64,000 bases of DNA from Microcella putealis (GCF_004216575.1 NZ_SGWW01000002.1:466250-530249), one strand, 5' to 3'; numbered from the stretch's first letter, positions 46,038 to 55,197 are shown. The notes: generated from the letters alone by a model not told the origin. Numbers and translations: made by a program.

Positions 46038-47465
46038 ATGCCCTCACGCGCATCCGGCAATGACGCCGCCCGCACCGCTGCCGGCCCCGACGTTCCCGCC
46101 CGCAACGGCGACATCTCCTTCTGGATGGCGCCGTTTGCCGACACGCCCGCGGGCCCCGCCCTCGACGGCGACCTCGAGGCCGACGTCGCGATTGTCGGCG
46201 CGGGGTATACCGGCCTCTGGACGGCCTACTATCTGGCCGAGCGCGACCCGTCTCTGCGCATCGTCGTGCTCGAGCAACACCGTGTCGGCTATGGGGCATC
46301 GGGCCGCAACGGCGGCTGGCTGACCAACTCGATCACGGGCGGCCACGACGGCTACGCGGCGAAACACGGCGTCGAGGCTGTGCGCGGTTTCCAGAACGAG
46401 CTGAACGCCACCGTCGACGAGGTGCTCGCCGTTTGCGCGCGTGAGGGTATCGACGCCGAGGCGGTGAAAGGGGGCAGCCTACTCGTCGCCCGGAACGAGG
46501 CCCAGCGCCGCCGCATCGCGACGTACGTCGCGCACGCCGAGAAGTGGCCAGAGGAGGGCGTCGTCGAACTGAGCGCTGCCGAGAGCCGTGCCCGCGTGAA
46601 CGTTGCCGATACGCGCGGTGGGCTGTGGCAACCGCACTGCGCGCGCATCCACCCGGCGAAGCTCGCCGTCGGCCTCGCCGACGCGGTGCGCCGCCGCGGG
46701 GTCACCGTCTACGAAGGCGCGCGCGTGACCGAGATCGCGGTGGGCCAGGCCCGAACCGAGCGGGGCACCGTGCGCGCGCGGCACGTGCTGCGCGCCACCG
46801 AGGGCTTCACAACCCGACTGCCGGGCGCGAAGCGCGACTGGTTGCCGCTCAACTCGTCGATGATCATCACCGAGCCGCTGAGCGATGCCATGTGGGCCGA
46901 CATCGGCTGGCAGGGCTTCGAGACGCTCGAAGACCTCTCGCATGTCTACGCGTACGCGCAGCGCACCCCCGACGGACGCATCGCCATCGGTGGCCGCGGA
47001 ACGCCCTACCGCTGGGCGAGCGGATTCGACACCGACGGGCTCACCGATCGCGCCACGTGGTCGAGCCTCACGGCGCTCGTGCGCGAGTGGTTCCCGGCGA
47101 TCGCCGAGGTGCCGATTGCCCACACCTGGAGCGGCGTGCTCGGCGTGCCCCGCAACTGGCGGGCAACCGTGCAGTACGACGCGGTCACGGGGCTCGGAGC
47201 GGCGGGCGGCTACGTCGGCACGGGCGTCACGGCGACGAACCTCGCCGGGCGCACGCTCGCCGACCTGGTCACCGGCGCCGACACGCCCATCACCCGCTTG
47301 CCCTGGGTAGGGCAGCGCACCCGAAAGTGGGAGCCCGAGCCGCTGCGCTGGCTCGCCACCCGCGTCATTTACGGGGCCTACCGATACGCCGACCGCGCCG
47401 AGTTTCGGGGCCTCACGCGCACCTCTCGCGTCGCGCGTATCGCCGATGTGATCAGCGGCCGCTGA
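46038..47465 (+). CDS. FAD-dependent amine/amino-acid oxidoreductase (DAO family)
   Basis: A 475-residue protein. The Rossmann FAD loop DVAIVGAGYTGLWTAYYLAE is near residue 50, followed by VGYGASGRNGGWL, the ARNGG-type segment of the DAO/gamma-glutamylputrescine-oxidase group; GYVGTGVTATNLAGRTLAD near the end completes the FAD site. No signal peptide. It probably oxidises an amine or amino acid, releasing aldehyde or keto acid, but the substrate is open. Located 28 bp after the SRPBCC gene, possibly read through. Confidence 0.9.
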   Translation: MPSRASGNDAARTAAGPDVPARNGDISFWMAPFADTPAGPALDGDLEADVAIVGAGYTGLWTAYYLAERDPSLRIVVLEQHRVGYGASGRNGGWLTNSITGGHDGYAAKHGVEAVRGFQNELNATVDEVLAVCAREGIDAEAVKGGSLLVARNEAQRRRIATYVAHAEKWPEEGVVELSAAESRARVNVADTRGGLWQPHCARIHPAKLAVGLADAVRRRGVTVYEGARVTEIAVGQARTERGTVRARHVLRATEGFTTRLPGAKRDWLPLNSSMIITEPLSDAMWADIGWQGFETLEDLSHVYAYAQRTPDGRIAIGGRGTPYRWASGFDTDGLTDRATWSSLTALVREWFPAIAEVPIAHTWSGVLGVPRNWRATVQYDAVTGLGAAGGYVGTGVTATNLAGRTLADLVTGADTPITRLPWVGQRTRKWEPEPLRWLATRVIYGAYRYADRAEFRGLTRTSRVARIADVISGR

Positions 47466-47565
47466 CGGCGCTCGGGATGCGCGGTGCCGCTGGCGCGGAT
47501 TCGCTCAGCCCCGCGTATCCAGCGATTCCTCAGCGTGTGCCGTACCCTGAGACAGTTACCCGTTT

Positions 47566-47691
47566 CCTGAATTCCGTGGAGGAATCGAACACTCGTGGAC
47601 CGCACCACGCGCACCGGGTCGTCGTCAGACGACCCGGGCCATAGTTGCCCGTTACTCACCACCCGCATCTCGCGCCCCCGCTCTGAGGGGG
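47566..47691 (+). promoter_or_regulatory. Structured leader before CNNM transporter operon
   Basis: Three hairpins can form ahead of the ATG at 47699: ATTCC/GGAAT (47571-47575/47581-47585), a perfect 10-bp stem CCGGGTCGTC/GACGACCCGG (47614-47623/47628-47637) and CCCCC (47675-47679) pairing with GGGGG (47687-47691), which is the ribosome binding site itself. The last would hide the site from ribosomes. It does not match a riboswitch class I know. Confidence 0.45.
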
Positions 47692-47698
47692 TGAAATC

Positions 47699-49198
47699 AT
47701 GACCGAGTCGGTCATTCTTCTGCTCATCGGCATCGTCGTGATCCTTGTGATCATCGCGGCGAACGGCTACTTCGTGGCCCAAGAGTTCGCCTACATGTCG
47801 GTCGACCGCAACCGCCTGAACGTCATGGCGGCGAATGGAGACAAGGCGGCTGTTCGTGCGCTGAAGGTCACCAAGCGCACGTCGTTCATGCTCTCGGGCG
47901 CCCAGCTCGGCATCACCGTCACGGGCATTCTTGTCGGCTACGTTGCCGAGCCGCTCGTCGGCGAATCGCTGGGTGTCTTGCTGGGTGGAATCGGTGTTCC
48001 GGCGGCCGTCAGCGTCGGCGTCGCGACTGCGGGTGTTCTCGTGCTCGCGACGGTCGTGCAAATGATCTTTGGCGAGTTATTCCCGAAGAACCTCGCCATC
48101 GCGATCCCTGAGCCAATGTCGCGCTTCCTCGCGCGGTCGACGAACTTCTACCTCGCCGCCTTCGGCTGGCTGATCTGGTTCTTCGACGCCGCGGCAAACG
48201 CGTTCCTGCGCCTGCTGCGCATCGAGCCGGTGCACGACCTCGACTCGAGCGCCAGTGCTGATGACCTCGAGCACATCATCGAGGACTCGCGCGAAAGCGG
48301 TGACCTGCCCGAGAACCTGTCGATCATCCTCGACCGCATCCTCGACTTCCCGAACCAGGATGTCGAACACGCGATGGTTCCGCGTGCTCACGTCGACGTT
48401 GTGCGTCCGTCGGTGACGGTGGGCGAGGTGCGCGAGCGCATGGCGGCCGCGCACACCCGCTATCCGATCGTTGACGACGATGAGCAGCCCATCGGCGTTG
48501 TGCAGCTCGCCGATCTGCTGCGCAGTGACCTACCCGACGAGGCCCTCGTCACCGAACTCATGCGCGAGCCGGTCGTCGTGCCGACGCTGATGAGCCTGCC
48601 CGACGCGCTCGTGCGACTCACCGAGACGCGCAACGAGTTGGCGTGCGTCATTGACGAGTACGGCGGCTTCGCCGGCGTGCTGACCCTCGAAGACCTTGCC
48701 GAGGAGGTCGTCGGCGAGATCACCGACGAACACGATTCAGAGCTTGACGAGGTCGTCGAGAAGGTTGCCGACGACGAATGGGTGATGGACGGCAACGTGC
48801 ACATCGACGAGGTGGAACGTGCCGTCGGCCACGACCTGCCGCGCGGCGACTACGAGACGATCGCCGGCCTGCTGATCGCCGAGCGAGGCGAGCTGCCCGA
48901 GCAGGGCGACACCATCGAGGTGCGCCTGCCCGTCGACGGGGCCGACCTCATCGAAGACGAGCCCATGACCCGCCTGCTGGTCGTCGAGGTGCTCGAACTC
49001 GACCGCCACGTGCCGAGCGAACTGCGGGTGCGGCTCGTGGAGCGTCCGGCGACCGGCCCGGTCGAGGTGCTCGAGGGCGCCGACGAACCCGATGCTGAGA
49101 CGGCTGCCGCGAACGCGGCGACGGATGCGGTGGTCGCGATGGGCGCTGATGATGCGCCCCGGGAATCCGGCGACGACACGAAGGGCGGTGTCCGATGA
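47699..49198 (+). CDS. CNNM/CorC-type transporter (hemolysin family), full length
   Basis: A 499-residue protein. DUF21/CNNM membrane domain (about 1-190; ILVIIAANGYFVAQEFAYMS, LSGAQLGITVTGILVGYV), two CBS domains (about 215-330; RYPIVDDDEQPIGVVQLADL, VIDEYGGFAGVLTLEDLAEE) and a CorC_HlyC domain (about 350-440). CNNM proteins export Mg2+ or Co2+. The acidic tail (GADEPDAETAAANAATDAVV) is extra. A structured leader precedes the gene; it overlaps the next, shorter paralogue by 4 bp, so the two may form heterodimers. Confidence 0.92.
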   Translation: MTESVILLLIGIVVILVIIAANGYFVAQEFAYMSVDRNRLNVMAANGDKAAVRALKVTKRTSFMLSGAQLGITVTGILVGYVAEPLVGESLGVLLGGIGVPAAVSVGVATAGVLVLATVVQMIFGELFPKNLAIAIPEPMSRFLARSTNFYLAAFGWLIWFFDAAANAFLRLLRIEPVHDLDSSASADDLEHIIEDSRESGDLPENLSIILDRILDFPNQDVEHAMVPRAHVDVVRPSVTVGEVRERMAAAHTRYPIVDDDEQPIGVVQLADLLRSDLPDEALVTELMREPVVVPTLMSLPDALVRLTETRNELACVIDEYGGFAGVLTLEDLAEEVVGEITDEHDSELDEVVEKVADDEWVMDGNVHIDEVERAVGHDLPRGDYETIAGLLIAERGELPEQGDTIEVRLPVDGADLIEDEPMTRLLVVEVLELDRHVPSELRVRLVERPATGPVEVLEGADEPDAETAAANAATDAVVAMGADDAPRESGDDTKGGVR

Positions 49199-50217
49199 GC
49201 CCGCTTGTGGTGCTGATCGTCACGATCGGCCTTATCGCGCTCAGCGCGTTCTTCGTCATCATCGAGTTCGCGCTGCTCGGCGCCCGCCGTCACCGGCTGG
49301 AAGAAGAGGCGGTGACGAGCCGCTCGGCCCGCGCCGCCCTGAAGGGCATGAACGAGCTGACGATGATGCTCGCCGTCGCCCAGCTCGGCATCACCGCGTG
49401 CACCTTCGCGCTCGGTGCCGTGACGAAGCCGGGTGTCGAGGCGCTGCTCGCCCCGCTCTTCGACGGCTGGATGCCCGACTGGCTGTCAGGCGGCATCGCC
49501 TTCACGCTCTCGCTACTGATCGTGACCTTCCTGCACCTCGTGATCGGCGAGATGGCTCCCAAGTCGTGGGCAATCGCGCACCCCGAGCTGTCGGCGAAGG
49601 TCATCGGAATCCCCTCGCGCATCTTTGTGACGGTGCTGCGACCGGGGTTGAGCGTCATCAACAACATCGCGAACCGCCTCGTGGCGGCGGCGGGAGTGAC
49701 ACCGGTCGACCGTGCTGCGGTCGGCGGGCAAGACATCGCGACCATTCGCCAGCTCGTCGACCATTCCGCCCAGATCGGAGTGCTCGAGCAAGACATGCGC
49801 GCCCAGATCTCGGGCGTCATCGACCTGCAGACGATGTCGGTCGAGTCGCTGATCGACGAGGGGCGCACCGTGACAACGGTGCCGCGCACCGCCTCGGTCG
49901 CCGACGTTCAGGCGACCGCGCGACGCACGGGCCACCTGCGCATCCTCATCGACGACGGCGATGGCGACGGGCTTCCCGGCGTCGTGCACGTGCGCGACAC
50001 GCTGCTCGTCGACCGTGAGAGCAACGCGCTCGATTTCGCGCGCGAGGCGTACCGCATCGATGCCGGAACGCCGGTGCACGAAGCGCTGACCCGCATGCAG
50101 GCGAACAGTGTGCAACTGGCGGTGATCATGCGCGGCACCGAGCTCGTAGGCGTGGTCACGTTGGCCGACGTGCTGCGCCGCGTGTTGCCGCCGGTGCTTC
50201 CCGCCCCGGCGCTGTAG
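49195..50217 (+). CDS. CNNM-type transporter, shorter paralogue
   Basis: A 340-residue protein with a CNNM/DUF21 membrane domain (LIALSAFFVIIEFALLGARR, AVAQLGITACTFALGAVTKP) and a CBS pair, but no CorC_HlyC domain. Pairs of a long and a short CNNM protein in one operon are normal in actinobacteria. The start overlaps the stop of the preceding paralogue by 4 bp (ATGA), so it is translationally coupled and probably works with it in Mg2+/Co2+ homeostasis. Confidence 0.92.
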   Translation: MSPLVVLIVTIGLIALSAFFVIIEFALLGARRHRLEEEAVTSRSARAALKGMNELTMMLAVAQLGITACTFALGAVTKPGVEALLAPLFDGWMPDWLSGGIAFTLSLLIVTFLHLVIGEMAPKSWAIAHPELSAKVIGIPSRIFVTVLRPGLSVINNIANRLVAAAGVTPVDRAAVGGQDIATIRQLVDHSAQIGVLEQDMRAQISGVIDLQTMSVESLIDEGRTVTTVPRTASVADVQATARRTGHLRILIDDGDGDGLPGVVHVRDTLLVDRESNALDFAREAYRIDAGTPVHEALTRMQANSVQLAVIMRGTELVGVVTLADVLRRVLPPVLPAPAL

Positions 50218-50287
50218 GCGAAGCGGGCGTCGCGGCAGAGATGTCGCGACGCCCCAACGCGGCGTCGGCTTATTCGGCCCAGTCAGT

Positions 50288-50557
50288 TCAGTGCGAGCGC
50301 AGTGCCTTGATGAGCTCGTCCTTTCGCATGTCGCTGTACCCGCTCAGGCCGAGCTCTTTGGCGCGCGAGCGCAGCTCGTCGACCGTCCAGTCGTCGTACG
50401 AGCCGCTGGCGCCGCCGCGCGAGCCCACGGTGTCGCGACCGTCGCGTGCCGCGGCGTTCGCGATGCGTGCGGCCTTCTCCTTCGAGGCACCATCCTCGCG
50501 CAGCGACTCGTAGAGCTCCTCGTCCTTGATGCTGGGATTGTCGTTTTTCGCGGCCAT
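50288..50557 (-). CDS. Rho-N/SAP-like small protein (DUF7218-type)
   Basis: An 89-residue protein. The first half (EELYESLREDGASKEKAARI) is a helical stress-protein-like segment; the second (DDWTVDELRSRAKELGLSGY, then DELIKALRSH) is a Rho N-terminal/SAP-like fold that binds nucleic acid. No signal peptide. Family function is unknown; it could be a general DNA- or RNA-associated protein. Convergent with the CNNM operon. Confidence 0.82.
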   Translation of the reverse strand: MAAKNDNPSIKDEELYESLREDGASKEKAARIANAAARDGRDTVGSRGGASGSYDDWTVDELRSRAKELGLSGYSDMRKDELIKALRSH

Positions 50558-50653
50558 GGGGCGCTCCCTTCGATCGGTGTCTCGAGTCTGCCCGCCCGGG
50601 GCCGCTGGTGGGATGCGTCCTGACCGCGCTCACAGGGAGGTCGCCGCCGGCGC

Positions 50654-51109
50654 TCAGCCGCAGCGCGCCGTGGCGTCGGTGTAGACGACCGCCGCGCCCT
50701 CGAAATCGCCCTCGAAGTAGGTGAACACGCTGCCGCAGACATCGAGGGTGTGGAACCCGTCTTCCGCGAAGTCGTAGATCAGAAAGTAGGTGATCTCGCC
50801 GGCCGCGTCGATGCAGTACCGGCCGTCGACCGCCTCGAAGTACCCGACGAGTTCGGCCGTGCGCTGCTCGACTGCCGGGAGGTTCGCGGCGGGGTAGTCG
50901 CCCGGCGTGTTCTCATCGGGCGCGCTGCCGCACTCGCCCAGCGTGGCGGCGGGAGTGGGAGTGGGTGTGGGAGTGGGAGCGGGGGCGTCGGCGGCGGGAG
51001 CGTCCCCGTCGGCCGGCACCGCGCATCCGGCGGTGGCGAGAACAATCGCGCAGACCACCGCGATCACGTGGCGGCGGAGACGGGTGGCGGTCACGGGTGG
51101 CTCCTTCAC
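50654..51109 (-). CDS. Secreted lipoprotein, function unknown
   Basis: A protein of 151 residues. The N-terminus is a lipoprotein signal with lipobox LATAGC (Cys29), followed by a Pro/Thr linker (PAPTPTPTPTPAA). The mature part (about 90 residues) has four cysteines (GECGSAPDEN, YCIDAAGE, DVCGSVFTY, TARCG) that may form two disulfides. No family recognised. A GTG at 51094 could be the real start (VTATRLRR). Expected on the outer face of the membrane. Confidence 0.8.
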   Translation of the reverse strand: MKEPPVTATRLRRHVIAVVCAIVLATAGCAVPADGDAPAADAPAPTPTPTPTPAATLGECGSAPDENTPGDYPAANLPAVEQRTAELVGYFEAVDGRYCIDAAGEITYFLIYDFAEDGFHTLDVCGSVFTYFEGDFEGAAVVYTDATARCG

Positions 51110-51280
51110 GGGCGCGTGTGCGGCAGGGCCGGGGGCCCGCCTGAGCGGTCGCGGTCACGGTAACGCCGCGCGATGGCCCGGCACCATGGGACGAACGGCG
51201 TAACGGTGGGGATGGAGGGCACGCTGGGGGAGCCCTGCAAAGCCCTCGACACCGGGCCGCGCTGCTGAGAGCATGCGGCA

Positions 51281-52441
51281 ATGAGCGAACCTGGCCCCAC
51301 CACCCCCGCCGTCCTCCGATCGCTGCAGCAGGTCCTGCCGCCCACCGTGCTCGACCAGGTCGAGGTGGGCGAGGTGTTTGCCGAGCAGGAGGGGCTGAGC
51401 CGCCTCGGCAAGCGCATCGTCTCCACAGCATTCGGGGTTTCAGGCATCGAGACGCGCCGCACGGTGATCGCCGAGCTCGACGGTGAGCTGCGCGACGACC
51501 CCCGCTACTACGACGCCTCGACCAGGCAGTTGCTCGCGCCCGGCACGAAGGCGCGCAACGACCACTACATCGCCGAGGCGGGCCCGATCTTCGTCGAGGC
51601 CGCGCGACGAGCGGTGGAGGGCGCGGCGGGCATCGAGGCCGCCGACGTCACGCACGTCATCACGGTGTCGTGCACCGGCTTCTTCGCGCCCGGCCCCGAG
51701 TACCTCATCGCGCGCGAGCTGCAGCTGCGGCCGGGGGTGCAGCGTTACCACCTGGGCTTCATGGGCTGCTACGCCGCGATGCCCGCCCTGCGCATGGCGG
51801 CCCAGCTGTGCGACGCCGACCCCAGCGCGGTCGTGCTCGTGGTGAGCGTCGAGCTGTGCACCCTGCACCTGCGGGCGAGCGACGACCCTGACCTGATCGT
51901 GGCGAACTCGCTGTTCGGCGACGCCGGGGCAGCGGGAATCGTCACGAAGCGCGCCCTCGGCGTCGGCGAGCGCGGGCTGCAGCTCGACCGCTCCGAGACG
52001 CTCGTCACCCCCGTCGGCGAGGGCGACATGGCCTGGACGATTGGCGATCAGGGTTTCGACATGGTGCTGTCGACCGCCGTGCCGCAGATCATTGGCGAGC
52101 ACATCACCGGTGCGATTCGGCCGCTGTTCGATCACGACGCCGAGCTCGCGGCGGCGCTGGAGGGCGGCGCGATCGGGGGATCCGTGGCTCGCTGGGCCGT
52201 GCATCCGGGCGGGCGCAGCATCGTCGACAAGGTCGAGGAGAGCCTCGGGCTCGACGCCCATCAGGTGGCGCCGTCGCGCGACGTGCTGCGCGACATCGGC
52301 AACGTGTCGAGCGCGACGGTGATGCTTGTGATGCAGCGCAACCTTGAGCACTACGCCGAGGTGGGCGATCGGCTCATCGCCATCGCGTTTGGCCCGGGCC
52401 TCACGGTCGAGTCGGCGCTCATGACCGTCGTCGAGGGCTAG
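51281..52441 (+). CDS. Type III polyketide synthase (alkylresorcinol-type)
   Basis: A 386-residue thiolase-fold enzyme with the Cys-His-Asn triad: C163 in GFMGCYAAMPALR, H308 in WAVHPGGRSIV and N341 in GNVSSATVM. It condenses malonyl-CoA units onto an acyl starter. Followed by a methyltransferase and a flavin monooxygenase in the same direction, the order seen in srsABC of Streptomyces griseus, which makes methylated phenolic lipids. The product here is inferred to be a similar alkylresorcinol/quinone-type lipid. Starter specificity cannot be read. Confidence 0.92.
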   Translation: MSEPGPTTPAVLRSLQQVLPPTVLDQVEVGEVFAEQEGLSRLGKRIVSTAFGVSGIETRRTVIAELDGELRDDPRYYDASTRQLLAPGTKARNDHYIAEAGPIFVEAARRAVEGAAGIEAADVTHVITVSCTGFFAPGPEYLIARELQLRPGVQRYHLGFMGCYAAMPALRMAAQLCDADPSAVVLVVSVELCTLHLRASDDPDLIVANSLFGDAGAAGIVTKRALGVGERGLQLDRSETLVTPVGEGDMAWTIGDQGFDMVLSTAVPQIIGEHITGAIRPLFDHDAELAAALEGGAIGGSVARWAVHPGGRSIVDKVEESLGLDAHQVAPSRDVLRDIGNVSSATVMLVMQRNLEHYAEVGDRLIAIAFGPGLTVESALMTVVEG

Positions 52442-52446
52442 GCGCC

Positions 52447-53193
52447 GTGCCACACCTGCCACACCTGTTGCACCTGCGTCACCGCGCCGACGACGCGCAC
52501 GAACTGATGGACGCCCCCGACTGCGACCCCGTGCGCCTCGAGCACACGTTCCGCCGCTTCGCGCTGGTCAACGCGATCGTGAGCGATATTGACGGGATGC
52601 TCGCGCGCGACATCGCGCCCGTCGCGTCGGCGCGCCCCGGCTCGCGCCCCGTGCGCCTGCTCGATGTGGGTACGGGCGGGGCCGACGTTCCGCGCGCGCT
52701 GATCGCGCGCGCTCGGCGCCGCGGCATCGACCTTGAGGTCGTGGCCATCGACCCCGATGAGCGCGCCATCGCGTTCGCCCGCAGCCAGCCGAGGGTCGAT
52801 GGCCTCACGCTGCGCGTCGCCCACACCGGCGACCTCATCGCCGAGGGTGAGCGATTCGACGTGGTCATGTCGAACCACGTCGTCCACCACCTCGACGCGC
52901 AGGGGCTCGGCGTGCTGCTCGCCGACTCCGAGCGGCTCGTCGCCCCGGGCGGCGTCGTCGTGCACCGAGACCTGGCGCGCAGCCGCCTCGGCTACGTCGC
53001 CTTCGCCGTCGGAACGGCGCTCGTGCATCCGTTTCTGTTGCGGGGGTCGTTCATTCGCCCCGACGGGCTGACGAGCATTCGCCGCTCGCACACGGTCGCC
53101 GAGCTGGCCGCCGCGGCTCCCGACGGCTGGCAGGCGCGCGGCGGGGGAGCCCGTTGGCGGCTCGAGCTGCGGTACGAGGCTCCCGATGCGTGA
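52447..53193 (+). CDS. Class I SAM-dependent methyltransferase
   Basis: A protein of 248 residues with the SAM-binding motif LLDVGTGGADVPRALI, then VVAIDPDERAIAFARS and FDVVMSNHVVHHLDA. GTG 52447 is 5 bp after the PKS stop; an ATG at 52507 (MDAPDCDP) is an alternative that fits homologues better, since the first 20 residues are a low-complexity PHLPHLLHLRH repeat. The likely role is methylation of the polyketide product, as SrsB does. The 3' end overlaps the monooxygenase gene by 8 bp. Confidence 0.9.
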   Translation: MPHLPHLLHLRHRADDAHELMDAPDCDPVRLEHTFRRFALVNAIVSDIDGMLARDIAPVASARPGSRPVRLLDVGTGGADVPRALIARARRRGIDLEVVAIDPDERAIAFARSQPRVDGLTLRVAHTGDLIAEGERFDVVMSNHVVHHLDAQGLGVLLADSERLVAPGGVVVHRDLARSRLGYVAFAVGTALVHPFLLRGSFIRPDGLTSIRRSHTVAELAAAAPDGWQARGGGARWRLELRYEAPDA

Positions 53194-54433
53194 GGCGCCG
53201 AGTCGGACTACCCGCGAGCCGGTCGATCTCCCGGTTGACCCCGCGGTCGACGTCGCGATCGTCGGCGGCGGCGCAAACGGCCTGTATCTCGCCTGCCTGC
53301 TGGCCCAGCGTGGCGTCGCGGTGACCGTGCTGGAGCGGCGCGAGACGATCGCCGACCGCCCGCGCGCGTTCGGCATCCACCCGGCGGCCCTGGCAGCGCT
53401 CGACGCCGTCGGCCTGGGCGACGCGGTGCGTGAGCAGGCGCTCGTGCTCGAGGGAGGCGCCTTCACGACGTCGGCCGGCCGGGAGGTCGCGGTGTCGTTT
53501 GCGCCGCCGGCCAGGCCGGGCCCCGTCGTGCTCGACCAGCGCATCATCGAGCGGATGCTCGAGCGGCGTCTCGACCAGCTCGCGCCCGGAGCGCTGCGCC
53601 GCAACACACCAGTCACCGCGGTGTCGCCCCACCCCGATCGAGTCCAGCTGGCGCTCGGTGACGCTGGCAGGGCGGTCGTCGCCCGCTGCGCCGCGCTCGC
53701 CGACGGGGTGAACGGCGAGCTCGCCGACGCGCTGTTCGGCCCGCTGCGGCCCCGTGGGCCCGCCCGCTGGTACGCGATGGCCGAGGCTGACGCGACGCCC
53801 GGCCCGCGCGGAACCCACGACCAGCACGCGCGCCTCGTGGCGGCCCACGACGGCATCGTCGAATCGTTCCCGGTGCCGGGCGGGCGCCGACGCTGGGTCG
53901 TGTGGCGCGCATCCGATGCCCCCGTCTCGGTCGACGAATTTCGGATGCTCGTGCGCGATCGCGCGCGGGCGAGCGTCGGCCGCATCCACGGCTCCGTCGC
54001 CGTGTTTCGTGCCCAGAGTCGCGGCCGGCGGCACATCGCGCGCGGCCGCCTGGCCCTCGTGGGGGATGGCGCTGCCGCGGTCAGCCCGATCGGCGGTCAG
54101 GGCCTCGCGCTGGGGTGGTCGGCGGCGCGCGTGCTGGCCGACAGCATTGAGCAGGGCCTGAGCGTCGGCAGCTTTCGGTGGGCGGCCTACCGGCGGGCCG
54201 TGCGCCGACTCTTTGCTCGCGCGCGGCATCGCTCGGCGTTCTTCATGCGGATGGGCGATCCGGTGGCGGGCCGCGACCTGCTGCGGCGCGGTGCCGCCCT
54301 CGTGCTGGGCGCCCCGATCTGCCGCCCGCTCGCCCGCCGACTGGTTGTCGCCGAGGCGCCGCCGCCCGCGCGCACGACCGTGGGCCGACGAGACGCCCCG
54401 CGCGAAGGGAGTACAGTCCAGGCCCGTGGGTAA
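53186..54433 (+). CDS. FAD-dependent monooxygenase
   Basis: A 415-residue flavoprotein hydroxylase: FAD loop DVAIVGGGANGLYLACLLAQ, the NAD(P)/FAD DG motif around CAALADGVNGELADAL and the GD motif LALVGDGAAAVSPIGGQGLA. Third gene of the PKS cassette, overlapping the methyltransferase gene by 8 bp; its counterpart SrsC hydroxylates the alkylresorcinol ring to a quinol. Its stop overlaps the start of a DUF7882-like gene by 8 bp, so a fourth gene may belong to this operon. Confidence 0.9.
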   Translation: MREAPSRTTREPVDLPVDPAVDVAIVGGGANGLYLACLLAQRGVAVTVLERRETIADRPRAFGIHPAALAALDAVGLGDAVREQALVLEGGAFTTSAGREVAVSFAPPARPGPVVLDQRIIERMLERRLDQLAPGALRRNTPVTAVSPHPDRVQLALGDAGRAVVARCAALADGVNGELADALFGPLRPRGPARWYAMAEADATPGPRGTHDQHARLVAAHDGIVESFPVPGGRRRWVVWRASDAPVSVDEFRMLVRDRARASVGRIHGSVAVFRAQSRGRRHIARGRLALVGDGAAAVSPIGGQGLALGWSAARVLADSIEQGLSVGSFRWAAYRRAVRRLFARARHRSAFFMRMGDPVAGRDLLRRGAALVLGAPICRPLARRLVVAEAPPPARTTVGRRDAPREGSTVQARG

Positions 54434-54788
54434 ATTCATTTACGGAGTACCGCCGGCAACGGTGGACCTCGACGACCGACTGCTCGCCCACCTGCGGGTC
54501 GTCATCATGACCAAACTGCGTCGTGGCGAACCCTTCATGTTCGAGCTCGACCTCTCGCCGGCCGAGGGCAGTGGGCGGCGCAGTTTCTGGGTGCACCCGG
54601 CCGTGCCGATGCAGTTCCACTTCTTCGGCAGCCGAGAGCCGACGCTCAATAGGGCGTGGGTCGAGGCGTTGCACGCCGAGGCGAGCAGCGCCGTGGGCCT
54701 CCGCGTGGTTCCTGAGCCGGCCCTGACGCTTGCGCCCGATGCGACGGTGCTTACGTCGTCGGCTCGTCCGTATCGTCGACGTCGATAG
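54426..54788 (+). CDS. DUF7882-like small protein, copy 1
   Basis: A 120-residue protein that starts GKFIYGVPPATVDLDDRLLA and contains LRVVIMTKLRRGEPFMF and FWVHPAVPMQFHFFGSREPT. This is a small family I associate with Microbacteriaceae, sometimes labelled ATP-dependent DNA ligase, although no ligase motif (KxDG) exists here. The GTG start overlaps the monooxygenase stop by 8 bp, and the 3' end overlaps a convergent paralogue by 38 bp. The C-terminal tail after VVPEP differs from the other copies. Function unknown. Confidence 0.85.
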   Translation: MGKFIYGVPPATVDLDDRLLAHLRVVIMTKLRRGEPFMFELDLSPAEGSGRRSFWVHPAVPMQFHFFGSREPTLNRAWVEALHAEASSAVGLRVVPEPALTLAPDATVLTSSARPYRRRR

Positions 54789-55065
54789 AGATTCCGCCCG
54801 CGAGATTGGCCGACGCCGAGAGGCTCTCGAGCCATGAGCGGTCAAGCTCGGGTGGTTCGCGCTCGTCGAACACGAAGCGCAGCGGAATCGTGGGGTGCAT
54901 CCACAGGGTGCTGCGCCCCATCGTGTCGTCGAGCGGGTGCGTCCAGCTCACGGTGAAGCTTTCGCCGCGGCGCAGTTTCGCCGTGGTCACCACTTTCACG
55001 TGCGCGAGCACCCGGTCAGGGAACGCGATCGCCATCTCGCTGCCGGCGTAGTACAGGATTCCCAC
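54751..55065 (-). CDS. DUF7882-like small protein, copy 2
   Basis: A 104-residue paralogue of the two neighbours: GILYYAGSEMAIAFPDRVLA, HVKVVTTAKLRRGESFTVSW, STLWMHPTIPLRF and the tail DRSWLESLSASANLAGG. It lacks the FIYG start of the others (LYYAG instead) and ends in an acidic tail (DVDDTDEPTT). Convergent and overlapping with copy 1. Function unknown; the conserved WMHP and KLRRGE motifs mark the family. Confidence 0.85.
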   Translation of the reverse strand: MGILYYAGSEMAIAFPDRVLAHVKVVTTAKLRRGESFTVSWTHPLDDTMGRSTLWMHPTIPLRFVFDEREPPELDRSWLESLSASANLAGGISIDVDDTDEPTT

Positions 55066-55197
55066 GATCAGCCCCCGCCGTCATCGGTGCTTCGCTCGGT
55101 GGTCAGGAGGTCACGTGGCCGTCGGAATGCGCGCATTGAACGATGGTGGGGGGTGACGGGTGCCGGGCGCGAGGGGTTGACAGCCGACGATCTGTGC

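Noticed and set aside
50945..50992. GTGGGAGTGGG repeats as a regulatory or CRISPR-like array
   Set aside because: They encode the Pro/Thr linker of a lipoprotein; unit length and lack of spacers exclude CRISPR.
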